64,000 nt of DNA from Flavobacterium sp. MC2016-06 (GCF_009711165.2 NZ_WMID02000025.1:15374-79373); one strand, 5' to 3'; positions 54,912 through 63,214 are shown, numbered from the stretch's first letter. The notes: generated by a model not told the origin, from the letters alone. Translations and numbers: made by a program.

Positions 54912-55233
54912 TAATAACAAACAATTCTTCTGGAGTAAAATCCAGAAGAATTTAGTATTTATACTGCTTGTTTTACTTTTTGTCGCTTGTGCAAAAAAAG
55001 AAACATTAAAGGCTGAATCGTTTAAAACTCAATCAGGATGGGGTTATACGATTAGCTACAAGAATAAAATTGTAATCAAACAATCTATCATTCCTGTAAT
55101 AAGTGATACTAAAAGTTTTGCTTCAGAAGATGATGCTTTAAAAACAGCAGATTTGGTAATGCAGAAACTCAAACACAACACATCGCCAACGGTAACAAAA
55201 AAAGATTTAATTTTATTAAAAATAAAATTCTAA
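54901..55233 (+). CDS. DUF4907 family lipoprotein-like protein
   Basis: A 110-residue protein with an N-terminal hydrophobic segment ending in a lipobox-like LLFVACAKKE, so probably lipid-anchored. The mature part SFKTQSGWGYTISYKNKIVIKQ followed by VISDTKSFASEDDALKTADL and an MQKLKH tail is typical of DUF4907. The ATG at 54901 overlaps the Kelch gene stop by 11 bases and is favoured over upstream in-frame ATGs inside the Kelch gene. The kinase gene begins directly after the stop. Confidence 0.82.
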   Translation: MITNNNKQFFWSKIQKNLVFILLVLLFVACAKKETLKAESFKTQSGWGYTISYKNKIVIKQSIIPVISDTKSFASEDDALKTADLVMQKLKHNTSPTVTKKDLILLKIKF

Positions 55234-56343
55234 ATGGAAATAGATACCATCAAAAATACCGGCTCGAATAAAATTTTATTCCACTGTGCGATCTGGATTT
55301 TCTTTATTTTGACTTCTTTAATTCAATTTTACGAAAGCCCGTTTAGTATCAACAATGATTTTTATGCACAATGGTTCACAGGAATAATTTTGTTTTATCT
55401 GAACTATTTTTATTTGGTTCCAGTCTTTCTTTTACAAAAAAAGTATTGGCTCTATTTTACTTTTGTTATTACCCTTATTACTGTGTTTATGATTATCAGA
55501 ATAAATTATTTTATTCCTGAGTTTAGACATCTAAGACCTGATAATATGATGCCTCCTAGAATGATGCATGCCGATCCTAATTTCTTTCCTACTCAAAGAC
55601 ACAATAGAATCGAAATGAGACGACCGCTTTTCTTTAAAATAGGTCCTTCATTCTTTTATATTTTAATTATTACAATTAGTGCGATTATTAGAACATTGAC
55701 AGAATTTTATAATAATCAGCAAAACAAATTAATTGCCGAAACACACAGAACAAATACCGAATTAATATATCTGCGTAAACAAACCAATCCGCATTTTTTA
55801 TTCAATTCATTAAACAGTATTTATTCTTTAGCTCATAAAAAATCTGATTTGGTCCCTGATGCCATCGTGACGTTGTCTGAACTCATGCGCTACATGCTTT
55901 ATGAAACAGATAATAAAACGGTGGCTTTAGAAAAAGAAATCAACTACATTCAGAATTATATCGAATTACAAAAGCTTAGACTTAATAATATCGAAGACAT
56001 TTTTGTAAATGTTCATGGCGACACCAGAAACAAATTTATCGAGCCTTTGCTCCTTATTTCGTTTGTAGAAAATGCCTTTAAATACGGAATAGACTATAAA
56101 GGTGCTGCTCATGTAAAAATTAAAATTTACATCTCTGATAATGATCTTGATTTTTGGATTGAAAATACAATAGAAAACTACATCAAAGATCCTGATAATT
56201 CAGGAATTGGATTGATCAATATTCAAAGCAGACTTGATTTGCTTTATCCAAATGCGCACGAACTTACCATTACTCAAGATAATGGATATTACCGTGTTCA
56301 TTTGAATTTAAAATTAGATCAAATTCAAACAGAGTTAAATTAA
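55234..56343 (+). CDS. LytS-type sensor histidine kinase
   Basis: A 369-residue inner-membrane kinase with four predicted transmembrane helices in the first ~155 residues. A coiled-coil linker is followed by the His_kinase (PF06580) phosphoacceptor motif LRKQTNPHFLFNSLNSIYSL and an ATPase domain with FVENAFKYGID and SGIGLINIQSRLDLLYP. Between the third and fourth helices is a Met/Pro/Arg-rich periplasmic loop (MMPPRMMHADPNFF). It presumably phosphorylates the LytTR regulator encoded next. Its start abuts the DUF4907 stop. Confidence 0.93.
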   Translation: MEIDTIKNTGSNKILFHCAIWIFFILTSLIQFYESPFSINNDFYAQWFTGIILFYLNYFYLVPVFLLQKKYWLYFTFVITLITVFMIIRINYFIPEFRHLRPDNMMPPRMMHADPNFFPTQRHNRIEMRRPLFFKIGPSFFYILIITISAIIRTLTEFYNNQQNKLIAETHRTNTELIYLRKQTNPHFLFNSLNSIYSLAHKKSDLVPDAIVTLSELMRYMLYETDNKTVALEKEINYIQNYIELQKLRLNNIEDIFVNVHGDTRNKFIEPLLLISFVENAFKYGIDYKGAAHVKIKIYISDNDLDFWIENTIENYIKDPDNSGIGLINIQSRLDLLYPNAHELTITQDNGYYRVHLNLKLDQIQTELN

Positions 56344-56390
56344 ATACCATTTATTTGAAAAGAAAAAAAATCATTAAAATGGTATTTTAT
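56343..56390 (+). terminator. Weak hairpin between the kinase and regulator genes
   Basis: AATACCATTT (56343-56352) pairs with AAATGGTATT (56377-56386) across a 24-base loop, followed by TTTTATG. It could attenuate, rather than block, transcription into the regulator gene. Confidence 0.35.
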
Positions 56391-56471
56391 GAAAATTTTA
56401 GAACTTAATTTACTGGTTTAAAACTACTTTTGACTGCCAAACCATTTTTTTTCAAATTAAATACCCAAAAG

Positions 56472-57188
56472 ATGAAGTGTGTAATTATCGACGATGAACC
56501 TTTAGCAGTTGAATTATTAGAAGATTTTGTTAAGAAAGTAGAATCATTAGAATTGGTAAGCACTTTTAATAATGCTATCGATGCCGTTTCTTTTATCAAT
56601 CAGAACAACGTTGATTTGGTTTTTTTAGACATACAAATGCCTCATTTTTCTGGAATTGATTTTTTAAACACCATCGAAAAAAAACCTTTAGTAATTTTTA
56701 CCACAGCATATTCTGACTATGCGGTTGAAGGATTTAATCTTGGCGTAGTCGATTATTTAGTAAAACCAATCCCTTTTCATCGTTTTTTAAAATCGGTAGT
56801 AAGAGCACAGCAGATTTTTAATCCTGCCGGAGCTGTACAAGCTATAGCTGAAAACAATGCTGTTCCAGAAGTAGAACAGGATTTTATGTTTGTAAGAGCT
56901 GAATATGAAAATGTAAAAATGAATTTTGCAGATATTCTTTTTATTGAAGGTCTAAAAGATTATGTAAAAATTTACACTACAGATAATAAATTTACTTTAA
57001 CATTAATCAGCTTAATAAAGCTGGAGAACTTACTCTCAAGCAAAGGCTTTTCGAGGATTCACAGGTCTTATATTATTAATATAAAACACGTAAAATCGAT
57101 ACAAAAGAATAAAGTCTTGATTAGTGATAAAAGAATTCCAATTAGTGAAAGTTATAAAAATGCTTTTTTCGAAAAGATCAATTTATAA
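56472..57188 (+). CDS. LytTR family response regulator
   Basis: A 238-residue response regulator: receiver domain with acidic pocket KCVIIDDEPLAVELL, phosphoacceptor Asp in LVFLDIQMPHFSGIDF near residue 55, and K in DYLVKPIPFHRFL. The C-terminal LytTR DNA-binding domain starts near residue 140 (FMFVRAEYENVKMNF, GLKDYVKIYT, FSRIHRSYIINIKHV). The ATG at 56472 is chosen because it directly precedes the receiver motif. It pairs with the LytS-type kinase upstream and likely controls the whole cluster (inference). Confidence 0.94.
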   Translation: MKCVIIDDEPLAVELLEDFVKKVESLELVSTFNNAIDAVSFINQNNVDLVFLDIQMPHFSGIDFLNTIEKKPLVIFTTAYSDYAVEGFNLGVVDYLVKPIPFHRFLKSVVRAQQIFNPAGAVQAIAENNAVPEVEQDFMFVRAEYENVKMNFADILFIEGLKDYVKIYTTDNKFTLTLISLIKLENLLSSKGFSRIHRSYIINIKHVKSIQKNKVLISDKRIPISESYKNAFFEKINL

Positions 57189-57191
57189 ACG

Positions 57192-57268
57192 ATTAAATTT
57201 CAAAATAAAAATTCCAAATTCCAACGAACTTACCATTGGAATTTGGAATTTTTATTTTGAAATTTAAT
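57192..57268. terminator. 33-bp perfect inverted repeat between convergent genes
   Basis: The arm 57192-57224 is perfectly complementary to 57236-57268 (33 bp, 11-base loop), containing the unit AATTCCAAATTCCAA. Such a long perfect stem can end transcription from both sides. It may also be a dispersed palindromic element. Confidence 0.8.
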
Positions 57269-57271
57269 TAT

Positions 57272-57790
57272 TTACTCTTCATCTTTAAACCAACTCGAAT
57301 ACATTACGTAATTGTTTGAAATACGCTCTATTTCGCCCGCAAAATTAGATTGGTCTATATCTTTTACCTTTTTAGCAGGAACGCCCGCGTAAATGCTTCC
57401 TGAAGCCACAATAGTGTTTTGTGTAACAACTGCACCTGCGGCAACTATCGCATTGCTTTCTATAACACAATTATCCATCACGATAGCTCCCATTCCAATT
57501 AAAACATTGTCATGAATGGTACAACCGTGTACAATAGCATTGTGCCCAATAGAAACATTATTACCTATTATTGTTGGATGTTTTTGATAGGTACAATGTA
57601 TAATGGCTCCATCTTGAATGTTTACCTTATTTCCTATTTTAATAAAATGAACATCCCCTCGAATTACAGCATTAAACCAAACACTGCAGGAATCGCCAAA
57701 AGTAACATCGCCAACTATTGTAGCGTTTTCAGCAACATAACAATCTTCTGGTATTACAGGCGATTTTCCGTTTACAGATTTAATTAGCAT
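57272..57790 (-). CDS. Gamma carbonic anhydrase family protein (left-handed beta-helix)
   Basis: A 172-residue trimer-type left-handed beta-helix protein built from hexapeptide repeats (NATIVGDVTFGDSCSVWFNA, AIIHCTYQKHPTIIGNNVS, AIVHGCTIHDNVLIGMGAIV). Potential zinc-ligand histidines are in IIHC and IVHGC and IGHNAIVHG. The family includes archaeal gamma-class carbonic anhydrases and many transferase-like relatives (YrdA, PaaY). Carbonic anhydrase activity is possible but not proven. Confidence 0.9.
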   Translation of the reverse strand: MLIKSVNGKSPVIPEDCYVAENATIVGDVTFGDSCSVWFNAVIRGDVHFIKIGNKVNIQDGAIIHCTYQKHPTIIGNNVSIGHNAIVHGCTIHDNVLIGMGAIVMDNCVIESNAIVAAGAVVTQNTIVASGSIYAGVPAKKVKDIDQSNFAGEIERISNNYVMYSSWFKDEE

Positions 57791-57799
57791 AATACTATT

Positions 57800-58789
57800 T
57801 TAGTTAATTGCCGGACAGTTACAATCGTAACGTTCTTTTGTGCAGAATAAATTGATTCCTAAAGTAATCTGGTGATAACCACCAGTATCAAATTTTACAT
57901 CGCCTACAACTTGTGAATAAGTATAAGCAAACATAAAATTCTTAAAGTTCACCCCAATAATTGGCGTAAAGTATTGAAGTTTTTGAGCCGAAACACCGCT
58001 TCCTGTGCTATATTGTGCACCATCAAAACTTCTTCTGTAAGATAAGGCAGCCCACAAACTTCCAAAGTCCATGTTTTTATACGCTTTCATATTCAAATCG
58101 ATCGTTTTTTCTTTAGTTTGATCAAACAATTGAAATAAAATAGAAGGCTCCCAAGTAATATTATCTTGTTTACCAAAAACGTATCCGGCGCTGAATAAAA
58201 ACTTTCTCAAGTTATTGGTTTCGTAATCCGTATATAAATCTCTTCTTGTTTCAAGTAAACCTTGAACTGTAGCGTGAGCATAAAAATCTAAATAATTATA
58301 CGATGCTCCAACATCCATATTAAAATAAGAATCTTTTTGAATAGACCCGAAAACGATTGGATCAAAAGTGCCACCAAATTTAGTTTCGTCTAATTGACTT
58401 TGAATCAATCCGCCGCTAATACCAAAAGAAAGCTGATTTAAATCGACTTCATCTCTTGAAAACATAATATGATGCGCATAAGTAAGCTTTACTCCTTTTT
58501 GAGAATGGTATCCGTTTTTATCATTAAAAACAATAATTCCGGCACCAGATCGTTCTCCTATTCTTCCGTTAAAACTCAAAGTAGACAGTGTTGGCGCATC
58601 TTCTTGACCAAACCATTGTTTTCTTGCCGTCAATCTTATTTTTGCACAATTTGCAGCTCCCGCCATCGATGGGTGAATCAAATAATAATTATCTGATAGG
58701 TAATCTGAATATACGGGAATTCCTTCTTGTGAGTATGTATAGAGTGAAGTAAGTAAAAAAACAAATAAAACCTTGATTCTAAATTTCAT
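57800..58789 (-). CDS. PorP/SprF family type IX secretion system membrane protein
   Basis: A 329-residue outer-membrane protein: signal peptide (VLFVFLLTSLYTYSQ), then the diagnostic PVYSDYLSDNYYLIHPSMAGA with the conserved NP-like N-terminal element, LTARKQWFGQEDAPTLSTLS, GAGIIVFNDKNGYHSQKG and a C-terminal FDTGGYHQITLGINLF. PorP/SprF members help secretion or attachment of type IX cargo such as SprB. The ATG at 58789 starts the signal; an upstream in-frame ATG would add 13 residues. It precedes the gamma carbonic anhydrase gene by 9 bases. Confidence 0.92.
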   Translation of the reverse strand: MKFRIKVLFVFLLTSLYTYSQEGIPVYSDYLSDNYYLIHPSMAGAANCAKIRLTARKQWFGQEDAPTLSTLSFNGRIGERSGAGIIVFNDKNGYHSQKGVKLTYAHHIMFSRDEVDLNQLSFGISGGLIQSQLDETKFGGTFDPIVFGSIQKDSYFNMDVGASYNYLDFYAHATVQGLLETRRDLYTDYETNNLRKFLFSAGYVFGKQDNITWEPSILFQLFDQTKEKTIDLNMKAYKNMDFGSLWAALSYRRSFDGAQYSTGSGVSAQKLQYFTPIIGVNFKNFMFAYTYSQVVGDVKFDTGGYHQITLGINLFCTKERYDCNCPAIN

Positions 58790-58908
58790 AAAGACAATTT
58801 TGTTTAAATATAATTTACACTCTTGCATTTTAACGAGATTTATTGGATCAGAGTCTTAATTATTTTATTAAAAATCCAAATATAGTTATTAGTAGAAAAT
58901 AACTTTAC

Positions 58909-58916
58909 TAAATTTG
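58909..58916 (+). promoter_or_regulatory. -7 box TAAATTTG upstream of the NifU-type gene
   Basis: TAAATTTG fits TAnnTTTG, 16 bases before the ATG at 58933, so the leader would be very short. Confidence 0.5.
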
Positions 58917-58932
58917 CAAAAAATATACTACC

Positions 58933-59832
58933 ATGACAAAAATCACGATAAAAGAAACTCAAAATCCTACCATATTAAAATTTGAATTTGAAGACTTCAT
59001 CACTCAGAACCAAAATTTTGAGTTTAAAAATATAGATGAAGCACAATCTTCACCTTTAGCACAACAATTATTTTATCTTCCGTTTGTAAAAACGGTTTAT
59101 ATCTCAGGGAATTTTATTGCTATAGAGAGATACAGCATTATAGAATGGGACGATGTAAAAGATGCTGTTGCAGAACAAATTACTGCATTTGTAGACAAAG
59201 GCGGCGTGATCATTAAAATTGATGAAAACAAAGCTAAAAAGCAGCCAATTACAGTATACGGTGAAACAACACCAAATCCATCTGCATTAAAATTTGTAGT
59301 AAGTAGAATGTTAACTAGAAATGCTGTAGAATACAAAAACATTGATCAGACTGCTTCTTCTCCATTAGCTAAAGAATTGTTTAAATTCCCTTATGTTAAA
59401 GAGGTTTTTATTGATGAAAATTATATTTCTGTAACAAAATATGCTGTTAACGAATGGGATGAAATTACACTTGAAGTAAGATCTTTCATTAAACAATTTA
59501 TTGAAAACGGAGGAACTGTTTTAGACGAAACCCTAATTGAAGTTGCTACCAAAAATGATGTTACAAAAGATGAAGCTTTTGATAAATTGGATGTAACGTC
59601 TCAACAAATCATTAACATTTTGGAAGAATATGTAAAACCAGCTGTACAAGCAGATGGAGGAAATATTGCTTTTGATTCTTATAATGAAGAAGATAAAACT
59701 GTAAAAGTAATTTTGCAAGGTGCTTGCAGCGGCTGCCCTTCTTCTACTTTTACATTAAAAAGCGGTATCGAAAACATGCTGAAAAGTATGTTAAACGACG
59801 AAGCTATTAAGGTTGAAGCTGCAAATGCTTAA
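58933..59832 (+). CDS. NifU-type iron-sulfur scaffold with two Nfu_N domains
   Basis: A 299-residue protein built of two tandem Nfu_N-like domains (residues 1-~95: IKETQNPTILKFEFEDF, FYLPFVKTVYISGNFIAIE; and ~100-195: TTPNPSALKFVVSRML, FKFPYVKEVFIDENYISVT) followed by a C-terminal NifU domain with CSGCPSS that binds a transient Fe-S cluster. It probably delivers Fe-S clusters to target enzymes. The duplicated N-terminal domain is the feature of interest. The gene has its own promoter box and terminator. Confidence 0.93.
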   Translation: MTKITIKETQNPTILKFEFEDFITQNQNFEFKNIDEAQSSPLAQQLFYLPFVKTVYISGNFIAIERYSIIEWDDVKDAVAEQITAFVDKGGVIIKIDENKAKKQPITVYGETTPNPSALKFVVSRMLTRNAVEYKNIDQTASSPLAKELFKFPYVKEVFIDENYISVTKYAVNEWDEITLEVRSFIKQFIENGGTVLDETLIEVATKNDVTKDEAFDKLDVTSQQIINILEEYVKPAVQADGGNIAFDSYNEEDKTVKVILQGACSGCPSSTFTLKSGIENMLKSMLNDEAIKVEAANA

Positions 59833-59851
59833 AAATAGCTTTCTAAAAATA

Positions 59852-59886
59852 CTAATAGCGCCTCAAATGAGGCGCTATTTTTTTTA
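59852..59886 (+). terminator. Terminator of the NifU-type gene
   Basis: A 12-bp perfect stem (AATAGCGCCTCA/TGAGGCGCTATT), 2-base loop and T tail. Confidence 0.85.
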
Positions 59887-59933
59887 TAAATTGTTATGAC
59901 CCTAAACTTTACTTTTATCCAAACATTCTAAAA

Positions 59934-60499
59934 TTATCTTAATAATAATTCGGCACTTTTATAATCTATAATTGCAAGTTTTACAAAATCAACAGCATTG
60001 TGCTGTCCGTCAAGATAAAATGTTTTATTGGTAATTTCCTGAATATCTTTCATAGGTAATGCGGTAAAAGATATATCGTTACTAAAACAAACTCGGTTTC
60101 GATATTCACAAAATTGAACAATCTCATCTTTGTTATATGTAATTTTTAAGTTTTTATTCTTTACCATTACATTGTCAAAAGAATCTTTATAAAGTATTGT
60201 AAATTCACCCTCATCTTGTGCTACTCTACTAAGCTTAAAAATAGCTCCTGTAAGTGTATTTTCAATAAAATAATCATTTAAATCTTTATTATTTGGGCGA
60301 ACAATTCTAATTCCGTCAATTATTTTTTTGAATTTTGAGTTTTTAACATATCGCTCGTAAATAACTTTTTTTGGACATAATGATGAATTCCATTCTTTCA
60401 TTATGATATTATTAAAAGAATTATTCTCATTTGTATAAATAATCTTTTCACAGCTTATAAAAATAATAATAATAAATTAATATACTTCAATGTATCCAT
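59934..60499 (-). pseudogene. Module 4 immunity-like lipoprotein gene with a frameshift in its signal peptide
   Basis: From ATG 60499 the translation is MDTLKYINLLLLFL and then stop. In the next frame the sequence continues ISCEKIIYTNENN and runs on to the 155-residue remainder ending at 59934. One extra base in the five-T tract at 60459-60463 would join the two into a clean lipoprotein signal with lipobox FISC. So the gene is either inactivated, phase-variable, or misread in a homopolymer. The mature part (IRIVRPNNKDLNDYFIENTL, VQFCEYRNRVCFSNDI) matches no family I know. Its start overlaps the module body's end by 23 bases. Confidence 0.65.
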
Positions 60500-61062
60500 A
60501 ATAATTGCTTTTAAATGATTCTATTAAAATTCGTTGATGCCAATAAATTAATGCATGAGAAGAATTTGTAGGCATATTTGCTAGATCCATTTGATCTATT
60601 GGATTATACCCCATGTATAAATATTAAATCTTACATATTTAGAATCACCAACATCAATAAAATTTAATCCTCCTCATAAACCACCCAATTTGAATTTGTT
60701 GTTAGATTGTTTAGATTGTATCTAGGTTTACCTTCAATCATATCTGAATCAATCATCATTAAAATAGTGTGTCCCTCTTTATATTTTCGATCTATGATTT
60801 TAAGATTTAAAATATCCATTTCACCAATAGTGTCATTCAATTTGCCAGACATTCCTTTTTTATTAGCGATTTGAAGGAACCCTAAATCAAATGATTCAGC
60901 ATTAGTAAACCCTGCAACTTCTTTACACATTCGGGTTAGCATATCTGGCCAGTTTACTGCTTTTAACATGTCCATGTTGCCATTTTCAAAACCATTATAC
61001 ACAAATTGGCTGTTTAAGCTTTCGTTGCTTCGAGTATTGGTATTCAAAATCCTTCCAATGCT
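60477..61062 (-). pseudogene. Module 4 orphan papain-like toxin C-terminus, frameshifted
   Basis: No ATG start: the frame opens after a stop inside the preceding gene. It reads VNWPDMLTRMCKEVAGFTN, ILMMIDSDMIEGKP and SNWVVYEED, then stops at 60664. A one-base shift restores FIDVGDSKYVRFNIYTWG, and a second shift gives YNPIDQMDLANMPTN to the terminal SNYYGYIEVY at 60477. The order LIDSD ... W ... YTWG ... GYI matches the other modules, but the His before the W is Asn here. Read as a non-functional C-terminal cassette that overlaps the next lipoprotein start. Confidence 0.6.
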
Positions 61063-61436
61063 TGTTTTTTACTACTAATATTAAGATTCTGCTTCATTGC
61101 ATATAATGAAAAAAGTGAAATTATTGTAACAATATATAAAAGGGATATAATAAATAATAGTAAGATGTTTCTCTTATTTATCATTTTAAATTTCCATATT
61201 AAAATTAGCTTTACTAATAAAATAAAAGGAAAAACGATAACTATAAAAAAATATAATGCGAAAAATATTGTCATAGTTATTGCAAAAATTCCATTAAAAT
61301 TTAAAGGAACATCAACATTATTGAAGTATTGATGACTTTTTTCGTCTAAATGATATAGTAGGGTTAAAAAAATAAAAATTTCAAATTTAAGTATTTTAGG
61401 AAAATTATTTTTTAAGAAAATTTCGAATTTATTCAT
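61044..61436 (-). CDS. Module 3 small membrane protein, possible immunity protein
   Basis: A 130-residue protein with three strong hydrophobic segments (about residues 17-29, 45-80 with a break, and 90-112: ILLLFIISLLYIVTIISLF). It is Lys/Asn-rich and AT-rich like its neighbours. It starts 20 bases after the stop of module 3's toxin-like body and ends where module 4's body begins. No family is recognised. Its position corresponds to the lipoprotein genes of the other modules, which suggests an immunity role by context only. Confidence 0.6.
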   Translation of the reverse strand: MNKFEIFLKNNFPKILKFEIFIFLTLLYHLDEKSHQYFNNVDVPLNFNGIFAITMTIFFALYFFIVIVFPFILLVKLILIWKFKMINKRNILLLFIISLLYIVTIISLFSLYAMKQNLNISSKKQALEGF

Positions 61437-61456
61437 ATATTTTAGTGTTTAAAGTT

Positions 61457-61822
61457 TTATTTCCCAGCGATATATCCAAAATAACCATCATGAAATACAT
61501 CATAAGAAAGAGTCCATATTCTTGTCCCCCCCCAAGTATATACATTAACGTTTACTAATTCTGTAGCATCGTTTGAATTTATATCTATCAAGCCAACCCA
61601 ATGTGTCGGAATTGTAAACATTGATTTTTTGTTTTTTGAAAAATTATCACTATCTATTAATAATCCTATTCTATATCCTTGATTAAGTTTGTTTTCTACT
61701 TTACTGAAGATAAACGCTTATTAAATTTATAGAATTTGAATAATCTTCAAAATCTTCTTCGTTTGAAAAATTATTTTTATAATTGAGACTACAATAATAT
61801 TCACCCTTATCTTTTCCTGCCC
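61457..61822 (-). pseudogene. Module 3 orphan papain-like toxin C-terminus, frameshifted
   Basis: Without a start codon, one frame reads ATRIRAGKDKGEYYCSLNYK to SINLISVYLQ and stops at 61701. The next frame, overlapping it, reads FIFSKVENKLNQGYRIGLL then IDSDNFSKN, FTIPTHWVGLIDINS, VNVNVYTWGG and ends HDGYFGYIAGK at 61457. It keeps LIDSD, HW, YTWG and GYI. An 8-G run (61526-61533) encodes the Gly pair after YTW. The body begins inside the preceding gene's end, so this is a truncated cassette. Confidence 0.62.
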
Positions 61823-62206
61823 TTATTCTTGTTGCAACATTTCTAATTTATATCTTTTATTTCCTTCAGTTTTAATTATTAGAGTATCGGACTTTAATAC
61901 TTTAGAATCAAAGTAATAATTGTTGTCAGAATCTTTATTGTTTTTATAATTCACTTCTTTAATTTTTCCATCTTTGCTAACTAAAATTATATGAAAGTTT
62001 TTAATCATGTTTGTTCTACTAATATTTCTATAAAAAGAAATATAAATTCTTTCCCCATCTGCAACAAATTGAGATGAATTACAACGATTTACATTTTTAT
62101 AATCTTGTACTTTAAAAAGACAATAACGAAATACAAAAAAAACAATAATTGCTATGAGCAAAATCGACAATATTTTTTTCATCTTATTTACATTTAATAT
62201 ATCCAT
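61823..62206 (-). CDS. Module 2 small membrane-anchored protein, possible immunity protein
   Basis: A 127-residue protein starting MDILNVNKMKKILSILLIAI, with one N-terminal transmembrane helix (about residues 11-28), a basic stretch and a beta-rich domain (FVADGERIYISFYRNIS, NFHIILVSKDGKIKEVNY). No lipobox Cys is at the helix end, unlike modules 1 and 4. Its start overlaps the end of the module 2 body by 23 bases. The alternative start at Met9 (MKKILSIL) would avoid most of the overlap. Function unknown; immunity by position. Confidence 0.65.
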   Translation of the reverse strand: MDILNVNKMKKILSILLIAIIVFFVFRYCLFKVQDYKNVNRCNSSQFVADGERIYISFYRNISRTNMIKNFHIILVSKDGKIKEVNYKNNKDSDNNYYFDSKVLKSDTLIIKTEGNKRYKLEMLQQE

Positions 62207-62780
62207 TATAATTATTCATAAAATGGTTCTATGTTATTTTACTTTTTAAATATCTAGTATGTCCAAAGGGATCAGTTCCTCATGAATAGAGATTAAAATC
62301 CATTTCGTCTATTGTTTTTCCTAAAAGTGTAGGTACATAATTCCATGTAATTAATGATTCTAATACGACCCAATGTAAATCAAGAGAACTTCTATCCCAA
62401 ACATCATCAATTAAATCAGAATCAATCAATGGCATTTTAGAAGTCCCAACAGGAAATTTCTACTTATCAATTCTTTTTTCTAAAAGTTCAATGCTTGGCT
62501 TAACTTTATAATTGTTAAATGTAGCCTCGCCAGTTCTGAATAGTTGCATAGCAAATTTTTTGTAAGCATCAGGTTGTTACTTTGCAAATAAATAAAAGAT
62601 ACATGCCATTCCACACAATGAAGTACCTGATTGATATATTAACCATGGGTTATTATTATCTGTTCTTTCTTTTATTTCATCATCAACAACCATTCTATCA
62701 AACCATCTAAAACGATTATGTTTCCATTGTTTATATTCTGCTTCAATTTCTGGATAACGAAAAAAATTATTTTTAAATAT
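62184..62780 (-). pseudogene. Module 2 orphan papain-like toxin C-terminus with in-frame stops
   Basis: The frame opens after a stop within the module 1 immunity gene and has no ATG before the shared junction. It reads FRYPEIEAEYKQWKHNRFRW, then MVVDD, then SLCGMACIFYLFAK and stops (TAA 62577-62579). It resumes in frame with QLFRTGEATFNNYK, stops again (TAG 62460-62462), then KMPLIDSDLIDDVW, DLHWVVLES and FNLYS-stop-G (TGA 62280-62282, where Trp is expected). A frame change gives the end NNYNGYIKCK. About 60 residues present in module 1 are missing in the middle. A decayed cassette. Confidence 0.7.
62678..62755 (-). repeat. Copy A of the 78-bp junction repeat
   Basis: Identical over all 78 bases to 63923-64000. 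On the minus strand it encodes PEIEAEYKQWKHNRFRW followed by FDRMVVDD. Outside it the two modules diverge, so this is the probable recombination junction between cassettes. Confidence 0.9.
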
Positions 62781-62782
62781 TA

Positions 62783-63214
62783 TTAATTTTTCAGAAAAGC
62801 TTCACCATTTATAAATTCATGACCATCAATTTTACAAACTATTATATAAGGAGTTCCTACTGATTCAACACAGACTTCCTTAGTATCTGTTATGTAATGC
62901 GATATATTTTTTATATACAAGTGTAAAGTATCAGTCCTATAAATGGTATCTTCTTTAAAGAATTTAAATTTTACTAGTATTTTATCTTTTGAAACTTTTT
63001 CAACAACTTCTAAATGACCTTTATTAATTGTTTGATTATTTCGCTTTATAAAAAAAAATGAGTTTTGAATTTCTTTTTCATTTATGTTTTCTATTTTAAG
63101 TGTTGTATAATTATATGATAAAATATATTCCTTACAGGTATAATTTCTTTTACATGCCACTAAACCAATAATTAACAACAAAACAATTTTATTTTTTAAA
63201 TTTAATATATCCAT
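62783..63214 (-). CDS. Module 1 lipoprotein, possible immunity protein
   Basis: A 143-residue lipoprotein: signal MDILNLKNKIVLLLIIGLVAC with lipobox GLVAC (Cys21). The mature part is rich in charged beta strands (KGHLEVVEKVSKDKILVKF, TDTLHLYIKNISHYITDT) and ends KIDGHEFINGEAFLKN. No family recognised. It overlaps the module 1 body by 26 bases, so the two are likely translated together. It is predicted to be anchored to a membrane and exposed to the periplasm, where an immunity protein could block a toxin (inference). Confidence 0.72.
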   Translation of the reverse strand: MDILNLKNKIVLLLIIGLVACKRNYTCKEYILSYNYTTLKIENINEKEIQNSFFFIKRNNQTINKGHLEVVEKVSKDKILVKFKFFKEDTIYRTDTLHLYIKNISHYITDTKEVCVESVGTPYIIVCKIDGHEFINGEAFLKN

